25,216 nucleotides of DNA from CBDUBU01 sp965365465 (GCA_965365465.1 CBDUBU010000023.1:1-25216), one strand, 5' to 3'. Shown: positions 8,282-16,040, counted from the first letter of the stretch. The notes: a model not told the origin generated them from the letters alone. Translations and numbers: made by a program.

Positions 8282-9349
8282 TTAGGCATCCTCTGGCGGC
8301 GTTCGATACGCCGGAAAAAAACCCTGCGACTCCCTGGCGCTGCCGCCTGACAAAAAACGCTGTTGAACCAGCGCCTGGTACATCTCCGGGTGCGCGATGC
8401 ACCGCCAGGTGAAAAAAGGACAACGCATCGGGGAGAAGCCGCTTTTGAAAAAGAAAAGCGCATCTTCCACGCCTCCCCGTCCGCCGCCGAGGTGCAGCAT
8501 CCGGTTGCCTCGCTTTTTTGCCCATGTCCGCACGTAGTCCAGCATGAATTTCGAAGGATGTAATCGAAGAGACGCGCCGTTCGTTCCGGAGAGGAAATAC
8601 TGTACGATCCCGTTAACTTCCGTGAAAAGTCCGGCGCACGCTGTCTCGTCCCCATCCCGGACCAGGCAGACCTGTAGCCGCGCGCCCAGGGATTCCTGAA
8701 GTTCCTGGAAGAAGGCGTCTCCGAAAAGATAATAAGGCCGCGCCTGGACCCGCTGCATCGTCTCGGCGTAAATCTTTCGAAAAACAGCGAGACTTTCCGG
8801 GCGCGAATCCATAGAAGCTGTAAGACCCGCCCGGCGGGCCTGGTTGATTTCGTTGCGTGAACTTGCCCTCGTCTGGTTCCAGAGCGTATCAAGGGAAAGG
8901 CGCAGGTCGATCGCTGCCGTGTCGCCGTGGTGGACAAGACTGCCGATTTGCTGGAAGGGACTGGTGGGCGCAGACAACAGTGGGTGAAGGCGCACGAAGC
9001 AGGAAACCATGTCTCGATCCCGGAGCGCTGCACGCAAGACTTCCAGGGCGCGGAGGACGAACGTCTCTCGCCCTTCAGAAGGTCCGGAGAGGGCCGGGCC
9101 GGGATACCCGTAAGGACTACAGGCATCACGCCATAGCGTCCCGTCCGGCAACGCAATCGGTATCTGCCTGATGAGCAAGGGCAGCAGGAGCCGCTGGCTC
9201 CCCTCGGAAGCGTAGAAAGCCGCCGGATGCCCCTCATCGATCCGCGCCGCCGCCCGAACGTATCCGGGGAGGTGGTAAACGTCGTGCTCCATTTCGGCCG
9301 GCAGATTGGTCCACAGGGGATCGTCGTCGTATAGCCAGGTGGCGTTCAA
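8282..9349 (-). CDS. FemAB-like / BioF2-like GNAT-fold acyltransferase
   Basis: About 355 residues. The C-terminal half is typical of the FemAB-like GNAT group: VCLVRDGDETACAGLF, then GIVQYFLSGTNG, SKFMLDYVRTWAKKRG, LHLGGGRGGVEDALFFFKSGFS and a final helix. The N-terminal half has the partner motif TRASSRNEINQARRAGL and the DVYHLPGYV entry segment. Relatives transfer amino acids from aminoacyl-tRNA to peptidoglycan precursors, or acyl groups to amino functions; polysaccharide and exosortase clusters often carry one of unknown substrate. Here it is first in a minus-strand set with the 4,6-dehydratase, so an amino-sugar acceptor is an attractive but unproven idea. The start is uncertain. I place it at TTG 9349, just before NATWLYDDDPLW; a longer TTG start at 9409 would overlap the divergent methyltransferase gene, and ATG 9292 would cut off the conserved N-terminal segment. 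No strong Shine-Dalgarno distinguishes them. Confidence 0.78.
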   Translation of the reverse strand: MNATWLYDDDPLWTNLPAEMEHDVYHLPGYVRAAARIDEGHPAAFYASEGSQRLLLPLLIRQIPIALPDGTLWRDACSPYGYPGPALSGPSEGRETFVLRALEVLRAALRDRDMVSCFVRLHPLLSAPTSPFQQIGSLVHHGDTAAIDLRLSLDTLWNQTRASSRNEINQARRAGLTASMDSRPESLAVFRKIYAETMQRVQARPYYLFGDAFFQELQESLGARLQVCLVRDGDETACAGLFTEVNGIVQYFLSGTNGASLRLHPSKFMLDYVRTWAKKRGNRMLHLGGGRGGVEDALFFFKSGFSPMRCPFFTWRCIAHPEMYQALVQQRFLSGGSARESQGFFPAYRTPPEDA

Positions 9350-9378
9350 TGCTCTGAGTAGCGTTTGTTGAGGAAAAA

Positions 9379-10155
9379 ATGCTGCACCGCCCTGCCGCCG
9401 GCCCTGCAACCAACCTGGAATGGTTTCAGACTTCCGAACTGGAAGCCTGGTCTACCCGTTCAGGGTTGGCGCCCGAAGAACAATTCCTGATTGACAGCTT
9501 TCTCCAGAGAGAAGCCGCTGCCCTGGATGCCGGAACCGGGTCGGGACGGTTGGTTCAGGAACTGCAACGCATGGGCTATGGTCCCCTTTTCGGCTTCGAT
9601 GCGGTCCCCGAACTCATAGAACGGGCCAGGGTTCGCTGTCCACAGGCCGACTTCCGCGTTCAGCGTGCGGAAAGTCTGGATTATCCGTCCTGTATATTCG
9701 ATCAGGTGCTCTATCTCCAGCAGATCCTGTGCTTCATCGAGCAGGAAGCCGGACGCCGCGCGGCAGTCCGCGAGGCATACCGTGTGCTGAAGCCGCAGGG
9801 TACGGCCATTTTCTCTTTCCTGTCTCTTGAAGCGCGGCAGGCGGGACTGCTTTCTAAAGCCTTTACCACGTATTTACAGGCGCTCCGATATCTTACACGC
9901 CGGAGAAGGCCCCCGCAGGTTCAACCCTGGCTCAAACGGGGTGGTCGCCCGAACCTTATGGCTCTGTTCGACCGGCCTCCTTACGTGTACTGGTTTACCC
10001 TTCCTGAAACTGTCCGGTTGCTTGAGAGAGCAGGCTTTACCGTGAAGCATATAGCCTCCAGTTCTCACCTGCGCGCCGGTTATCTGCCGCCTCCCGGATC
10101 TGACCTGAAGGTAGGCCGCCCGGACGATAAGGTGTATGTCGTTTGCGGAAAATAG
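9379..10155 (+). CDS. Class I SAM-dependent methyltransferase
   Basis: A 258-residue cytoplasmic protein. Motif I is LDAGTGSGRL (49-58), followed by the acidic end of strand 2 in LFGFDAVPELIERAR. A further core strand is at FDQVLYLQQILCFIE and motif III at EAYRVLKPQGTAIFSF. The C-terminal part (YWFTLPETVRLLERAGFTV) resembles methyltransferases that act on small or sugar substrates. The ATG at 9379 follows GAGGAAAAA, a fair ribosome binding site. The gene lies alone on the plus strand between two minus-strand gene sets. It is divergent from the FemAB-like gene, with only about 29 bp between start codons, and its TAG is 5 bp from the stop of the convergent glycosyltransferase. O- or N-methylation of a sugar in the same glycan is the natural guess, but the sequence does not show the substrate. 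Confidence 0.85.
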   Translation: MLHRPAAGPATNLEWFQTSELEAWSTRSGLAPEEQFLIDSFLQREAAALDAGTGSGRLVQELQRMGYGPLFGFDAVPELIERARVRCPQADFRVQRAESLDYPSCIFDQVLYLQQILCFIEQEAGRRAAVREAYRVLKPQGTAIFSFLSLEARQAGLLSKAFTTYLQALRYLTRRRRPPQVQPWLKRGGRPNLMALFDRPPYVYWFTLPETVRLLERAGFTVKHIASSSHLRAGYLPPPGSDLKVGRPDDKVYVVCGK

Positions 10156-10160
10156 TACTT

Positions 10161-11375
10161 TCATCCCTTTCCGGCGGCCTCGACAAAAATCCGCTCCAGC
10201 TTGTCCACGAGCAGGCTTCGGTCAAAAGCCGGTCGGGCAGCTTCCCCGGCGCGCCTTCCAGCTTCGCGGATCTCTTCGGGATCGTCGCAGGCACGGGCAA
10301 TGCATCCGGCAAGGGCTGCCGGGTCCGAGGGCGGCGCGTACCAGCCGCACTGGTGCGCTTCGACAAAGTCCCTGGTCCAGCCCGGATTGGTTACGACAAC
10401 GGGTGTGCCGCAGGCCAGGCTGTCGAACAGTTTGGCAGGTGCATTGGCAGCCAGCACAGGCCGGTCGATAAAGGAAACGAGCGAGAGGTCTGCCAGCTTG
10501 AACCAGCAGAGCATCTGATGACGCGCCTGGGCAGGCAGCAGCAGCACGTTGGGCAGGGTGCGGGAAGCCTGTTCGAGCAAAGCCGTGTGGTAGCCATAGC
10601 CTGCAAAAACAAACATGATGTCCGGGCGGCTCCGGAGCAGCCGGGCTGCTTCTATCAGGGTCGGGATGTCGTTGGCGCGTCCGAACGTGCCGCCGTAGAG
10701 CGCGACCCGGCGCCCTTCCAGCCCGTGCCGGGCGCGGAGGGTTTCCAGGTGTTCAGGCAGGCAACGATCGATCAATTCGAAATCGGAGCCGTGTACGAGG
10801 GTGGTCACGTTAACCTCCGGAACTCCATGCCGCAGCACGTGCGCTTCCATATCCGTCGAAAGGGTGACGACGTGCGCTGCGCTGTGGTAGAGGTCGCGCT
10901 CCACGCAGTAAAGAAGCCGGCGCATCCATGCAAAAGGAACAGCTCCCATTTGAACCGGAAAGTCGGGCCACAGGTCGCGCACCTCGAATACCCACGGCGC
11001 GCCCTTCAGCCGGGCAATCTGGCGCGCCGCCCAGGCAGCGCTGAGCGGCGTGGATGAGCCGAAAACCAGATCTGGACGCGGCAGGCGCAGGCCGGCGAGA
11101 ACCGCCCGCAGGGCGAATTGCGCGTAGGCTAGAAGCCGGGGCCTTATACCCATTTCGTTTTCATAGGGCGCATCTATCATGCGAACGTCCACACCCTCCG
11201 GCGCCCACGGAAAATCATGCGTGATGCGAGCGTCGTAGTAGGTGCGTGTGGTGAGGACCGTTACCTCATGGCGCTGCGCCAGGCGCTGCAAAAAGGCGTA
11301 ATGGCGTCCCATTGTTGCGCAGTCCGGGTTGCTGTAAAACTGATAGACGTAGAGAATACGCATAAGACGATGCAT
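10161..11375 (-). CDS. Family 4 glycosyltransferase, WbuB-like
   Basis: About 404 residues with a complete GT-B fold. The N-terminal half has MRILYVYQFYSNPD, TVLTTRTYYDARI, DAPYENEMGIRPRLLAY, LVFGSSTPLSAAW and the striking VFEVRDLWPDFPVQMGA, all shared with WbuB-type transferases of amino-sugar-containing O-antigens. The C-terminal half has VALYGGTFGRANDIPTLI, FVFAGYGYH and KLFDSLACGTPVVVTN. Asp stands where many family members have Glu, as also in WbuB relatives. It probably transfers a sugar to the lipid-linked amino sugar loaded by the adjacent phosphoglycosyl transferase. The start at ATG 11375 overlaps the preceding stop as TGATG, which suggests translational coupling; ATG 11363 (MRILYVYQ) is four codons inside and equally good by homology. 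Longer readings to 11744 lie inside the neighbouring gene and are not supported. The exact sugar is unknown. Confidence 0.88.
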   Translation of the reverse strand: MHRLMRILYVYQFYSNPDCATMGRHYAFLQRLAQRHEVTVLTTRTYYDARITHDFPWAPEGVDVRMIDAPYENEMGIRPRLLAYAQFALRAVLAGLRLPRPDLVFGSSTPLSAAWAARQIARLKGAPWVFEVRDLWPDFPVQMGAVPFAWMRRLLYCVERDLYHSAAHVVTLSTDMEAHVLRHGVPEVNVTTLVHGSDFELIDRCLPEHLETLRARHGLEGRRVALYGGTFGRANDIPTLIEAARLLRSRPDIMFVFAGYGYHTALLEQASRTLPNVLLLPAQARHQMLCWFKLADLSLVSFIDRPVLAANAPAKLFDSLACGTPVVVTNPGWTRDFVEAHQCGWYAPPSDPAALAGCIARACDDPEEIREAGRRAGEAARPAFDRSLLVDKLERIFVEAAGKG

Positions 11376-12022
11376 CAGGTGTGCGGAGGCGCAAGGCCGG
11401 GATCGATCCGGGTTTGCCCGGTGAAATCGCTGTTGCGCCCATCCGGTCCATGCACGCCCTTGCCTCTGAACAGCGCTCCCGGCGTTCTGAGCAGGATTTT
11501 CAGGTCCAGCCGGAGACTCCGGTGATCGACATACCAGACATCGAGATGGATCCGCTCTTCCCAGGTTAGCGCGTTCCGCCCGTGGATCTGCGCCCATCCG
11601 GTCAGTCCGGGTTTTACGTCTAGCCTGCGGCGCTCGTAAGGCCCATACCGCGCAACGTGTTCGAGGAGTGTGGGGCGAGGCCCGACGAGGCTCATTTCCC
11701 CGCGCAGCACATTCCAGAGTTGGGGAAGTTCGTCCAGGCCCCACCGCCGCAGCAAACGGCCTGTCCGGGTGGCTATACGGTCAGGTTCGTGAATGTCGTG
11801 CGCGACGCGACAGAGCGAGCGAAACTTCAGGAGGGTGAACGGCCTTGCCTTTAACCCGGCCCGCTGCTGCCTGAAAAGAACCGGACGGCCGCTTTCCAGC
11901 ATGATGGCAAGCGCTATCGATCCCATCACCGGCGCGAGTGAAACGGCCATCGCCGCGCCAAGTGTCACGTCAAAGAAACGCCTGAGCCTGCGCGAATACT
12001 GGTTTTCGGGTTCTTGTTTCAT
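11375..12022 (-). CDS. PglC-like phosphoglycosyl transferase (bacterial sugar transferase)
   Basis: A 215-residue monotopic membrane enzyme that transfers sugar-1-phosphate from a UDP-sugar to undecaprenyl phosphate, starting a glycan repeat unit on the inner face of the membrane. The N-terminal segment RFFDVTLGAAMAVSLAPVMG is the reentrant membrane helix. KARPFTLLKFRSL, the catalytic Asp97-Glu98 dyad in WGLDELPQLWNVL, GEMSLVGPRP and KPGLTGWAQI follow in family order. Length matches the small PglC-type catalytic core, not the long WbaP/WcaJ type with extra membrane helices. The start at ATG 12022 lies 2 bases after the aminotransferase TAA, and the TGA overlaps the ATG of the next gene. The open frame goes on upstream to 12265, but that part lies within the aminotransferase and lacks homology. 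Adjacency to a dehydratase and a sugar aminotransferase suggests a diacetylbacillosamine-like or other 4-amino-sugar substrate; this is inference. Confidence 0.93.
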   Translation of the reverse strand: MKQEPENQYSRRLRRFFDVTLGAAMAVSLAPVMGSIALAIMLESGRPVLFRQQRAGLKARPFTLLKFRSLCRVAHDIHEPDRIATRTGRLLRRWGLDELPQLWNVLRGEMSLVGPRPTLLEHVARYGPYERRRLDVKPGLTGWAQIHGRNALTWEERIHLDVWYVDHRSLRLDLKILLRTPGALFRGKGVHGPDGRNSDFTGQTRIDPGLAPPHT

Positions 12023-12024
12023 GC

Positions 12025-13191
12025 TTATGATGCACGCCAGGGACGTGAAACGGGGAAAGAAACCTCTGAGCGGGGGAGCGCCGGAAGCGTCTCTTTCAGC
12101 GCGGCGCTCACCGTATGCGCTTCCTCTTCCGTCAGCCGGTTGTGGAAGGGAAGCGCCAGCGTGCGCGCCGAGACGGCCTCGCACACCGGAAAGTCGCCCG
12201 GCGTGTAGCCGAACCGCTTGCGGTAGTACGGTTGCAGGTGAATGCTTGGAAAGTACGGTGCGCACCCGATGCCTTTTAAGCGCAATGCAGCCGCAAGCTC
12301 GTCCCGTGCGCTGTCTGCAAAATGCCCGGCCAGGCGCACGACGTACACAAACCAGCTTCGCTTCGCGCCCGCCGGTTCTGCCGGAAGGTGAAGGTCATGC
12401 CCTAGGGGCGCGAGCGCCGACGCATACCAGGAGGCCGCCGCCCGGCGGCGTGCGAGCATCTCAGGCAGTCGCTCGAGCTGGGCGCATCCGAGCGCCGCCG
12501 AGAGTTCATCCATGCGATAGTTGAAACCCAGACGTACGTGTTCCATGCGGCTGTCTTCTGCGCGTCCCTGGTTTCGCATCGACCGGCAGAGGGCAGCCAG
12601 CCTGTCCGAATCTGTCGTGATGCACCCGCCCTCGCCGGTCGTGATCTGCTTGTTCGGATAAAAGCCGAAAGCGGCAGCGCCGGCGTACTTGCAAGCAGGT
12701 CGCTCCCCCTGTCGTGCGCCAAGCGCTTCGCAGGCATCGTCGATCAGCAGCAAGTCATGGGTGCGGGCGATTTCCGCAAAGTCCTGCCACCGGGCCGGAA
12801 GCCCGAACACGTCAACGGCAAGAATAGCCTTCGCGCCGGCAGACAGCGCCTGAACAACCTTTTCAGGATCGAGGTTATACGTTTCAGGGTCTATGTCGAC
12901 AAAACGAGGAAGGGCGCCTTCATAGAGCATAACGTTGGCGGAGGCCACAAAACTGAAGGGCGTCGTGATGACCTCGTCACCCGCTCCGATCTCCAGGGCG
13001 CGGACAATCAGGTGCAAGGCTGCTGTCCCGCTGCTCACGGCCACGGCGTGCCGGCTTGCACAGCAGTCGGCCATCCGTCGCTCGAACAAGTCCAGCCACT
13101 TCCCCATCGACAGTTGGGAAGAGTCCAGCGCTGAAAGGAGGTATTCTTTTTCAAGAGGCCCGATGTCCGGGCGCGAAAGGGGTATTTCCAA
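12025..13191 (-). CDS. DegT/DnrJ/EryC1/StrS-family PLP sugar aminotransferase (PglE-like)
   Basis: A 388-residue cytoplasmic PLP enzyme that transaminates a nucleotide-linked keto sugar. It has the family order IPLSRPDIGPLEKEYL, SSGTAALHL (phosphate binding, ~53-61), LLLIDDACEALGA (PLP-ring Asp) and FGFYPNKQITTGEGG with the Schiff-base Lys at 181. RLGFNYRMDELSAALG and a C-terminal substrate-binding part YFPSIHLQPYY follow. Length is normal. It is the first gene of the minus-strand set and is followed 2 bp later by the PglC-like transferase. A 4,6-dehydratase is encoded ~4 kb away on the same strand, so the likely substrate is a UDP-4-keto-6-deoxy sugar; this is not proven by sequence. The start is TTG 13191, chosen because the conserved N-terminal SRPDIG segment begins directly after it and there is no ATG or GTG further up in frame near it. 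No clear Shine-Dalgarno is visible. Confidence 0.93.
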   Translation of the reverse strand: MEIPLSRPDIGPLEKEYLLSALDSSQLSMGKWLDLFERRMADCCASRHAVAVSSGTAALHLIVRALEIGAGDEVITTPFSFVASANVMLYEGALPRFVDIDPETYNLDPEKVVQALSAGAKAILAVDVFGLPARWQDFAEIARTHDLLLIDDACEALGARQGERPACKYAGAAAFGFYPNKQITTGEGGCITTDSDRLAALCRSMRNQGRAEDSRMEHVRLGFNYRMDELSAALGCAQLERLPEMLARRRAAASWYASALAPLGHDLHLPAEPAGAKRSWFVYVVRLAGHFADSARDELAAALRLKGIGCAPYFPSIHLQPYYRKRFGYTPGDFPVCEAVSARTLALPFHNRLTEEEAHTVSAALKETLPALPRSEVSFPVSRPWRAS

Positions 13192-13394
13192 TACGTTAGG
13201 CCGGGCAGGCAGTTTTTGCGTTTTGCTGCAAACTCGTGGATGTTCAGCATCTCCGCCGGACGCCTCTGTACAGGCAAGTTACGATCAGGGGTTGCCTTCT
13301 ATGCCTGCAAGTATGATATTGCGCCCTGCGCAGATTAAGCTATTTCAGGTAGATATCCGCTGTAGTGAATGATCTGTAAGGTTTTTCGCAGTAG

Positions 13395-13494
13395 CCAGTG
13401 CTTTTTGTGCCGCCGCAACCTTGAAATGGCAAGGTTCTTCCTGAAAAGACGTGTTTGTAAAGGTTTCGGCTTCAAGGCTGACCAGTGCTTTTTG
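13395..13494. repeat. Imperfect direct repeat upstream of wzc
   Basis: CCAGTGCTTTTTG occurs exactly at 13395-13407 and again at 13482-13494, 87 bp apart. The bases before each copy are also similar (GTAAGGTTTTTCG from 13376, GTAAAGGTTTCGG from 13457). An old local duplication of about 32-38 bp would explain this. Function is unknown. Confidence 0.6.
13417..13436. repeat. Inverted repeat AACCTTG-N6-CAAGGTT
   Basis: A perfect 7-bp inverted repeat with a 6-nt spacer in the divergent intergenic region. It could be a dimeric regulator site or a small hairpin. Its CCTTG/CAAGG half-site recurs in the palindrome at 13551-13566. Confidence 0.6.
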
Positions 13495-13550
13495 ACCTGT
13501 GAACAGCATCATGGCCCAGGCAATGGTCTCCGGGAAAAAGGTATTGCCTG

Positions 13551-13566
13551 TTGCCTTGCAAGGCAA
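13551..13566. promoter_or_regulatory. 16-bp perfect palindrome, possible operator upstream of wzc
   Basis: TTGCCTTGCAAGGCAA is fully self-complementary and ends 46 bp before the wzc ATG at 13613. A perfect 16-bp palindrome at this distance is a reasonable operator candidate for a dimeric regulator. No regulator gene is adjacent and no experimental support is available from sequence alone. Confidence 0.4.
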
Positions 13567-13612
13567 GACGCTTCGGCGCTCTTGAACAGCCTCTCGTCCA
13601 GCGATTACGTGC

Positions 13613-16021
13613 ATGGTTAACCGGACCAACTTTCAAGAACCTGCGCCTGCCGGGCCTTACCGCAACGGGAACGGCGCGCCTGTACCTCCATCGCCGGAGA
13701 CGCCTCCTGTAGAAGAAATCTCGCTCCGCGAGGTGCTCGAAATACTTCTGAAAGGGAAGTGGCTGATCCTGGCCTCATTTCTGGCTGTGCTGGGCGCCGT
13801 CGCAATCTACACATTCACCAGAGCGCCCGAGTACGAGGCTTCCAGCGTCGTCTATATCAACAGCCAGCAGTCCACGCCGCAACTCGGAGACCTGCTTGGC
13901 CTGGAGATCTCAAACCGGGATGTCTCCAACGAAATCGAAATCCTCAAGTCACGCGCCAGCGCCACGCGCGTGGTTGAGGCGCTGATGAAGGAAGCGGTTG
14001 CCTCTCCGGAAACGCAGTACACCGTGCTGGAGCAAAAAGACGACGGTGAGGAGCCGCTGACGATGAATGACGTAGTGCAGCGCCTGCGTGAGGATTATAT
14101 CTCCGTCAAGCCTGTCAGCCGGGATGTGGACCTGATCGAGATCACAGCGACGAGCACCGTGCCGGAAGAAGCGGAGCGCATTGCCAACCTGTACGCCGAA
14201 ACCTACCGCGAGTACAACCAGGCATCCAGCCGCTCGCGCATGACGGCGTCCCGCGAGTTTCTTGATGACGTGACCGGACGCTTCAGCGAACAGTTGCAGA
14301 CTGCTGAAAACGACCTGACCGCTTTCCTGAACCAGGAGCGGATCGTAGAGCCGGATGAAGAGGCTCGCCAGTTGCTCGAACAGGTGACCAACCTCCAGCA
14401 GCTTCAGTATCAGACACAACTCCAACTGGGGATGGCGCAGGCGGAATTGCGCGGCCTGGAAGAGCAGGTCGAGCGCATAACCCCCGGCCTGGCCCGGCAG
14501 ATCTCATCAGGCGACGATCTCATCATCGACAAGCTGAAAGATGAGATTGCAAGGCTCCAGGTCGAGCAGCAGCGCCTCTATGCGACCAATCCGGAACTGC
14601 GCCGGGGGGGGGCGAAGCCTGACCAACTCATTCGCATCGAGCAGCAGATCTCAGCCTTGACGCAGCAACTCGATGACCGGGTCGAAAGCCTCGTAGCCAA
14701 CGCGATCACGTCGGGCATTGTCGGATCGCCCAATCCGGGCGCCGGCAGCGCGTCAGGTGTTGCCGGACGGCTTCAGCCGCTCCAGGAATATCGCACCGAG
14801 GTTACGCAGAAAAACATAGAAGTGAGCGGCCTTCAGGCGCGCCTTGATATCGTCAACGAAGAACTCGAAAAGTACAAGCAGCAGCTTGCCGAGATTCCCA
14901 GCAAGGCCATCGTGCTCAAGCGCCTGGAGCGCGATCAGCAGGCGCAGGAACAGCTTTACCTGACGCTCCTTGAAAAAATGCAGGAGGCGCGTATCGCCGA
15001 GCAGTCCGAACTGGGCTATGTGGAAATCATCGACCATGCGTTCGCGCCCCGCAAGCCGGTGCGCCCGCGTGTGCCGTTGAGCCTGCTGCTCGGCGCGCTG
15101 CTGGGTCTCGGGCTTGGCGTGGGACTTGCCTTCACGCGCAACGCGCTGGACAACAAGGTGCGCAAGCCGGAAGACCTGCGCAAGCGGGGACACAGCGTGC
15201 TGGGCGTAATCCCGAGTATGCAGCGCGTCATCAAGTCTGACTTTGACGGACGGGAAACGGTTACTGTGGACGGGCACGCCTACAGCACCAGCCTGATTTC
15301 ACTCCTGAACCCGCTCTCGCCTGTTGCGGAAGGCTACCGCCGCCTGCGCACCAACATCCAGTTCAACCGGCCGGATGCTATTGTCCAGACTGTTCTTGTA
15401 ACGAGTCCCGGCCCGGGCGAAGGCAAGTCGGTCACGTCCATGAACCTCGCCGTCACGATGGCACAGTCAGGCAGGAAGACCCTTTTCCTCGACGCAGACC
15501 TGCGCCGCAGCGCCGGGCACCGGCTCCTGCATGTCTCACGCGAGCCGGGTCTGGTTGATGTGCTCTTCGAGCCGCTCCCGCCGGACATGGAGCGTTTCAG
15601 AACGCCTGTCGATGACCTCTACCTTTTGCCTACAGGAAGGTCGGTGCCCAACCCCTCCGAGGTGCTCGGCTCCCGGAAAATGCGCGAACTGCTCGCGCAC
15701 CTGCGCAAGCAGTTCGATGTCATTATCGTAGATACGCCTCCCGTACTGGCTGTCACCGATGCGTTGCTGCTGGCCTCTTCGTGCGATGCAACGGTGCTGG
15801 TCTGCTCGGCTAACCAGACCGACTGGCAGGCGCTCGACCGGGCCGAGGAGGCGCTGCGCGACGTAGGGACGCGGGTGGCAGGCGTGCTCTTGAACCGCTT
15901 TGATATGAAGGCCGCCTACGGCAGCTATAGCTACGGGTACGGTTACAGCTACTACGACTATTACGGCGAAAAACCGCACTCGGCAACCCCCGCTCCTGTT
16001 ACGGCGAAGGCGCGCCGGTGA
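13613..16021 (+). CDS. wzc: Wzc-type polysaccharide co-polymerase with tyrosine autokinase domain
   Basis: An 802-residue inner-membrane protein that controls chain length and export of the polysaccharide. A Wzz-type N-terminal domain begins after a Pro-rich tail; TM1 is ~51-68 (LILASFLAVLGAVAIYTF). A periplasmic coiled-coil region follows and TM2 is ~487-505 after RKPVRPRVP. The cytoplasmic BY-kinase domain has Walker A SPGPGEGKS (~598-606), Walker A' TLFLDADLRR (~622-631) and Walker B DVIIVDTPP (~701-709). It ends with a tyrosine cluster (YGSYSYGYGYSYYDYYG, ~769-785, nine Tyr), the expected autophosphorylation site. Kinase and co-polymerase are fused in one chain, as in Gram-negative Wzc. 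The start at ATG 13613 has no clear Shine-Dalgarno. The gene leads the plus-strand polysaccharide series; its matching outer-membrane exporter (full Wza) is not seen in the window. A run of nine G lies inside the coding region. Confidence 0.95.
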   Translation: MVNRTNFQEPAPAGPYRNGNGAPVPPSPETPPVEEISLREVLEILLKGKWLILASFLAVLGAVAIYTFTRAPEYEASSVVYINSQQSTPQLGDLLGLEISNRDVSNEIEILKSRASATRVVEALMKEAVASPETQYTVLEQKDDGEEPLTMNDVVQRLREDYISVKPVSRDVDLIEITATSTVPEEAERIANLYAETYREYNQASSRSRMTASREFLDDVTGRFSEQLQTAENDLTAFLNQERIVEPDEEARQLLEQVTNLQQLQYQTQLQLGMAQAELRGLEEQVERITPGLARQISSGDDLIIDKLKDEIARLQVEQQRLYATNPELRRGGAKPDQLIRIEQQISALTQQLDDRVESLVANAITSGIVGSPNPGAGSASGVAGRLQPLQEYRTEVTQKNIEVSGLQARLDIVNEELEKYKQQLAEIPSKAIVLKRLERDQQAQEQLYLTLLEKMQEARIAEQSELGYVEIIDHAFAPRKPVRPRVPLSLLLGALLGLGLGVGLAFTRNALDNKVRKPEDLRKRGHSVLGVIPSMQRVIKSDFDGRETVTVDGHAYSTSLISLLNPLSPVAEGYRRLRTNIQFNRPDAIVQTVLVTSPGPGEGKSVTSMNLAVTMAQSGRKTLFLDADLRRSAGHRLLHVSREPGLVDVLFEPLPPDMERFRTPVDDLYLLPTGRSVPNPSEVLGSRKMRELLAHLRKQFDVIIVDTPPVLAVTDALLLASSCDATVLVCSANQTDWQALDRAEEALRDVGTRVAGVLLNRFDMKAAYGSYSYGYGYSYYDYYGEKPHSATPAPVTAKARR
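14604..14612 (+). repeat. G9 homopolymer tract within wzc coding sequence
   Basis: Nine consecutive G bases encode part of Arg-Arg-Gly-Gly in the periplasmic coiled-coil region (codons CGC CGG GGG GGG GCG). The frame is intact at nine. A change of one base by slippage would truncate the kinase domain. Confidence 0.9.
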
Positions 16022-16040
16022 CTGGGGCAGGCATAGCCCT

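Larger units (their letters stand above)
13192..13612. promoter_or_regulatory. Divergent intergenic region between aminotransferase and wzc genes
   Basis: 421 bp without a convincing gene, between the divergent aminotransferase (-) and wzc (+) genes, so it should hold promoters for both. I cannot point to a convincing -35/-10 pair. Visible structure: an inverted repeat at 13417-13436, a 16-bp perfect palindrome at 13551-13566, and a 13-bp direct repeat (CCAGTGCTTTTTG) at 13395-13407 and 13482-13494 inside a longer imperfect duplication. Two short open frames (13369-13620 + and 13345-13629 -) have compositions unlike a known protein and are not called. Confidence 0.55.

Noticed and set aside
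10143..11057. Open frame 10143-11057 + opposite the WbuB-like gene
   Set aside because: Antisense shadow of a gene with strong family motifs.
11378..12265. Extended N-terminus of the PglC-like gene up to 12265
   Set aside because: The extra ~80 residues overlap the aminotransferase gene, are low-complexity and come before the normal family start at MKQEPENQ.
13345..13629. Small open frames 13369-13620 (+, 83 residues) and 13345-13629 (-, 94 residues) in the intergenic region
   Set aside because: No recognisable domain, no ribosome binding site, and repeats inside the region make coding less likely. The plus frame also runs into the wzc start.
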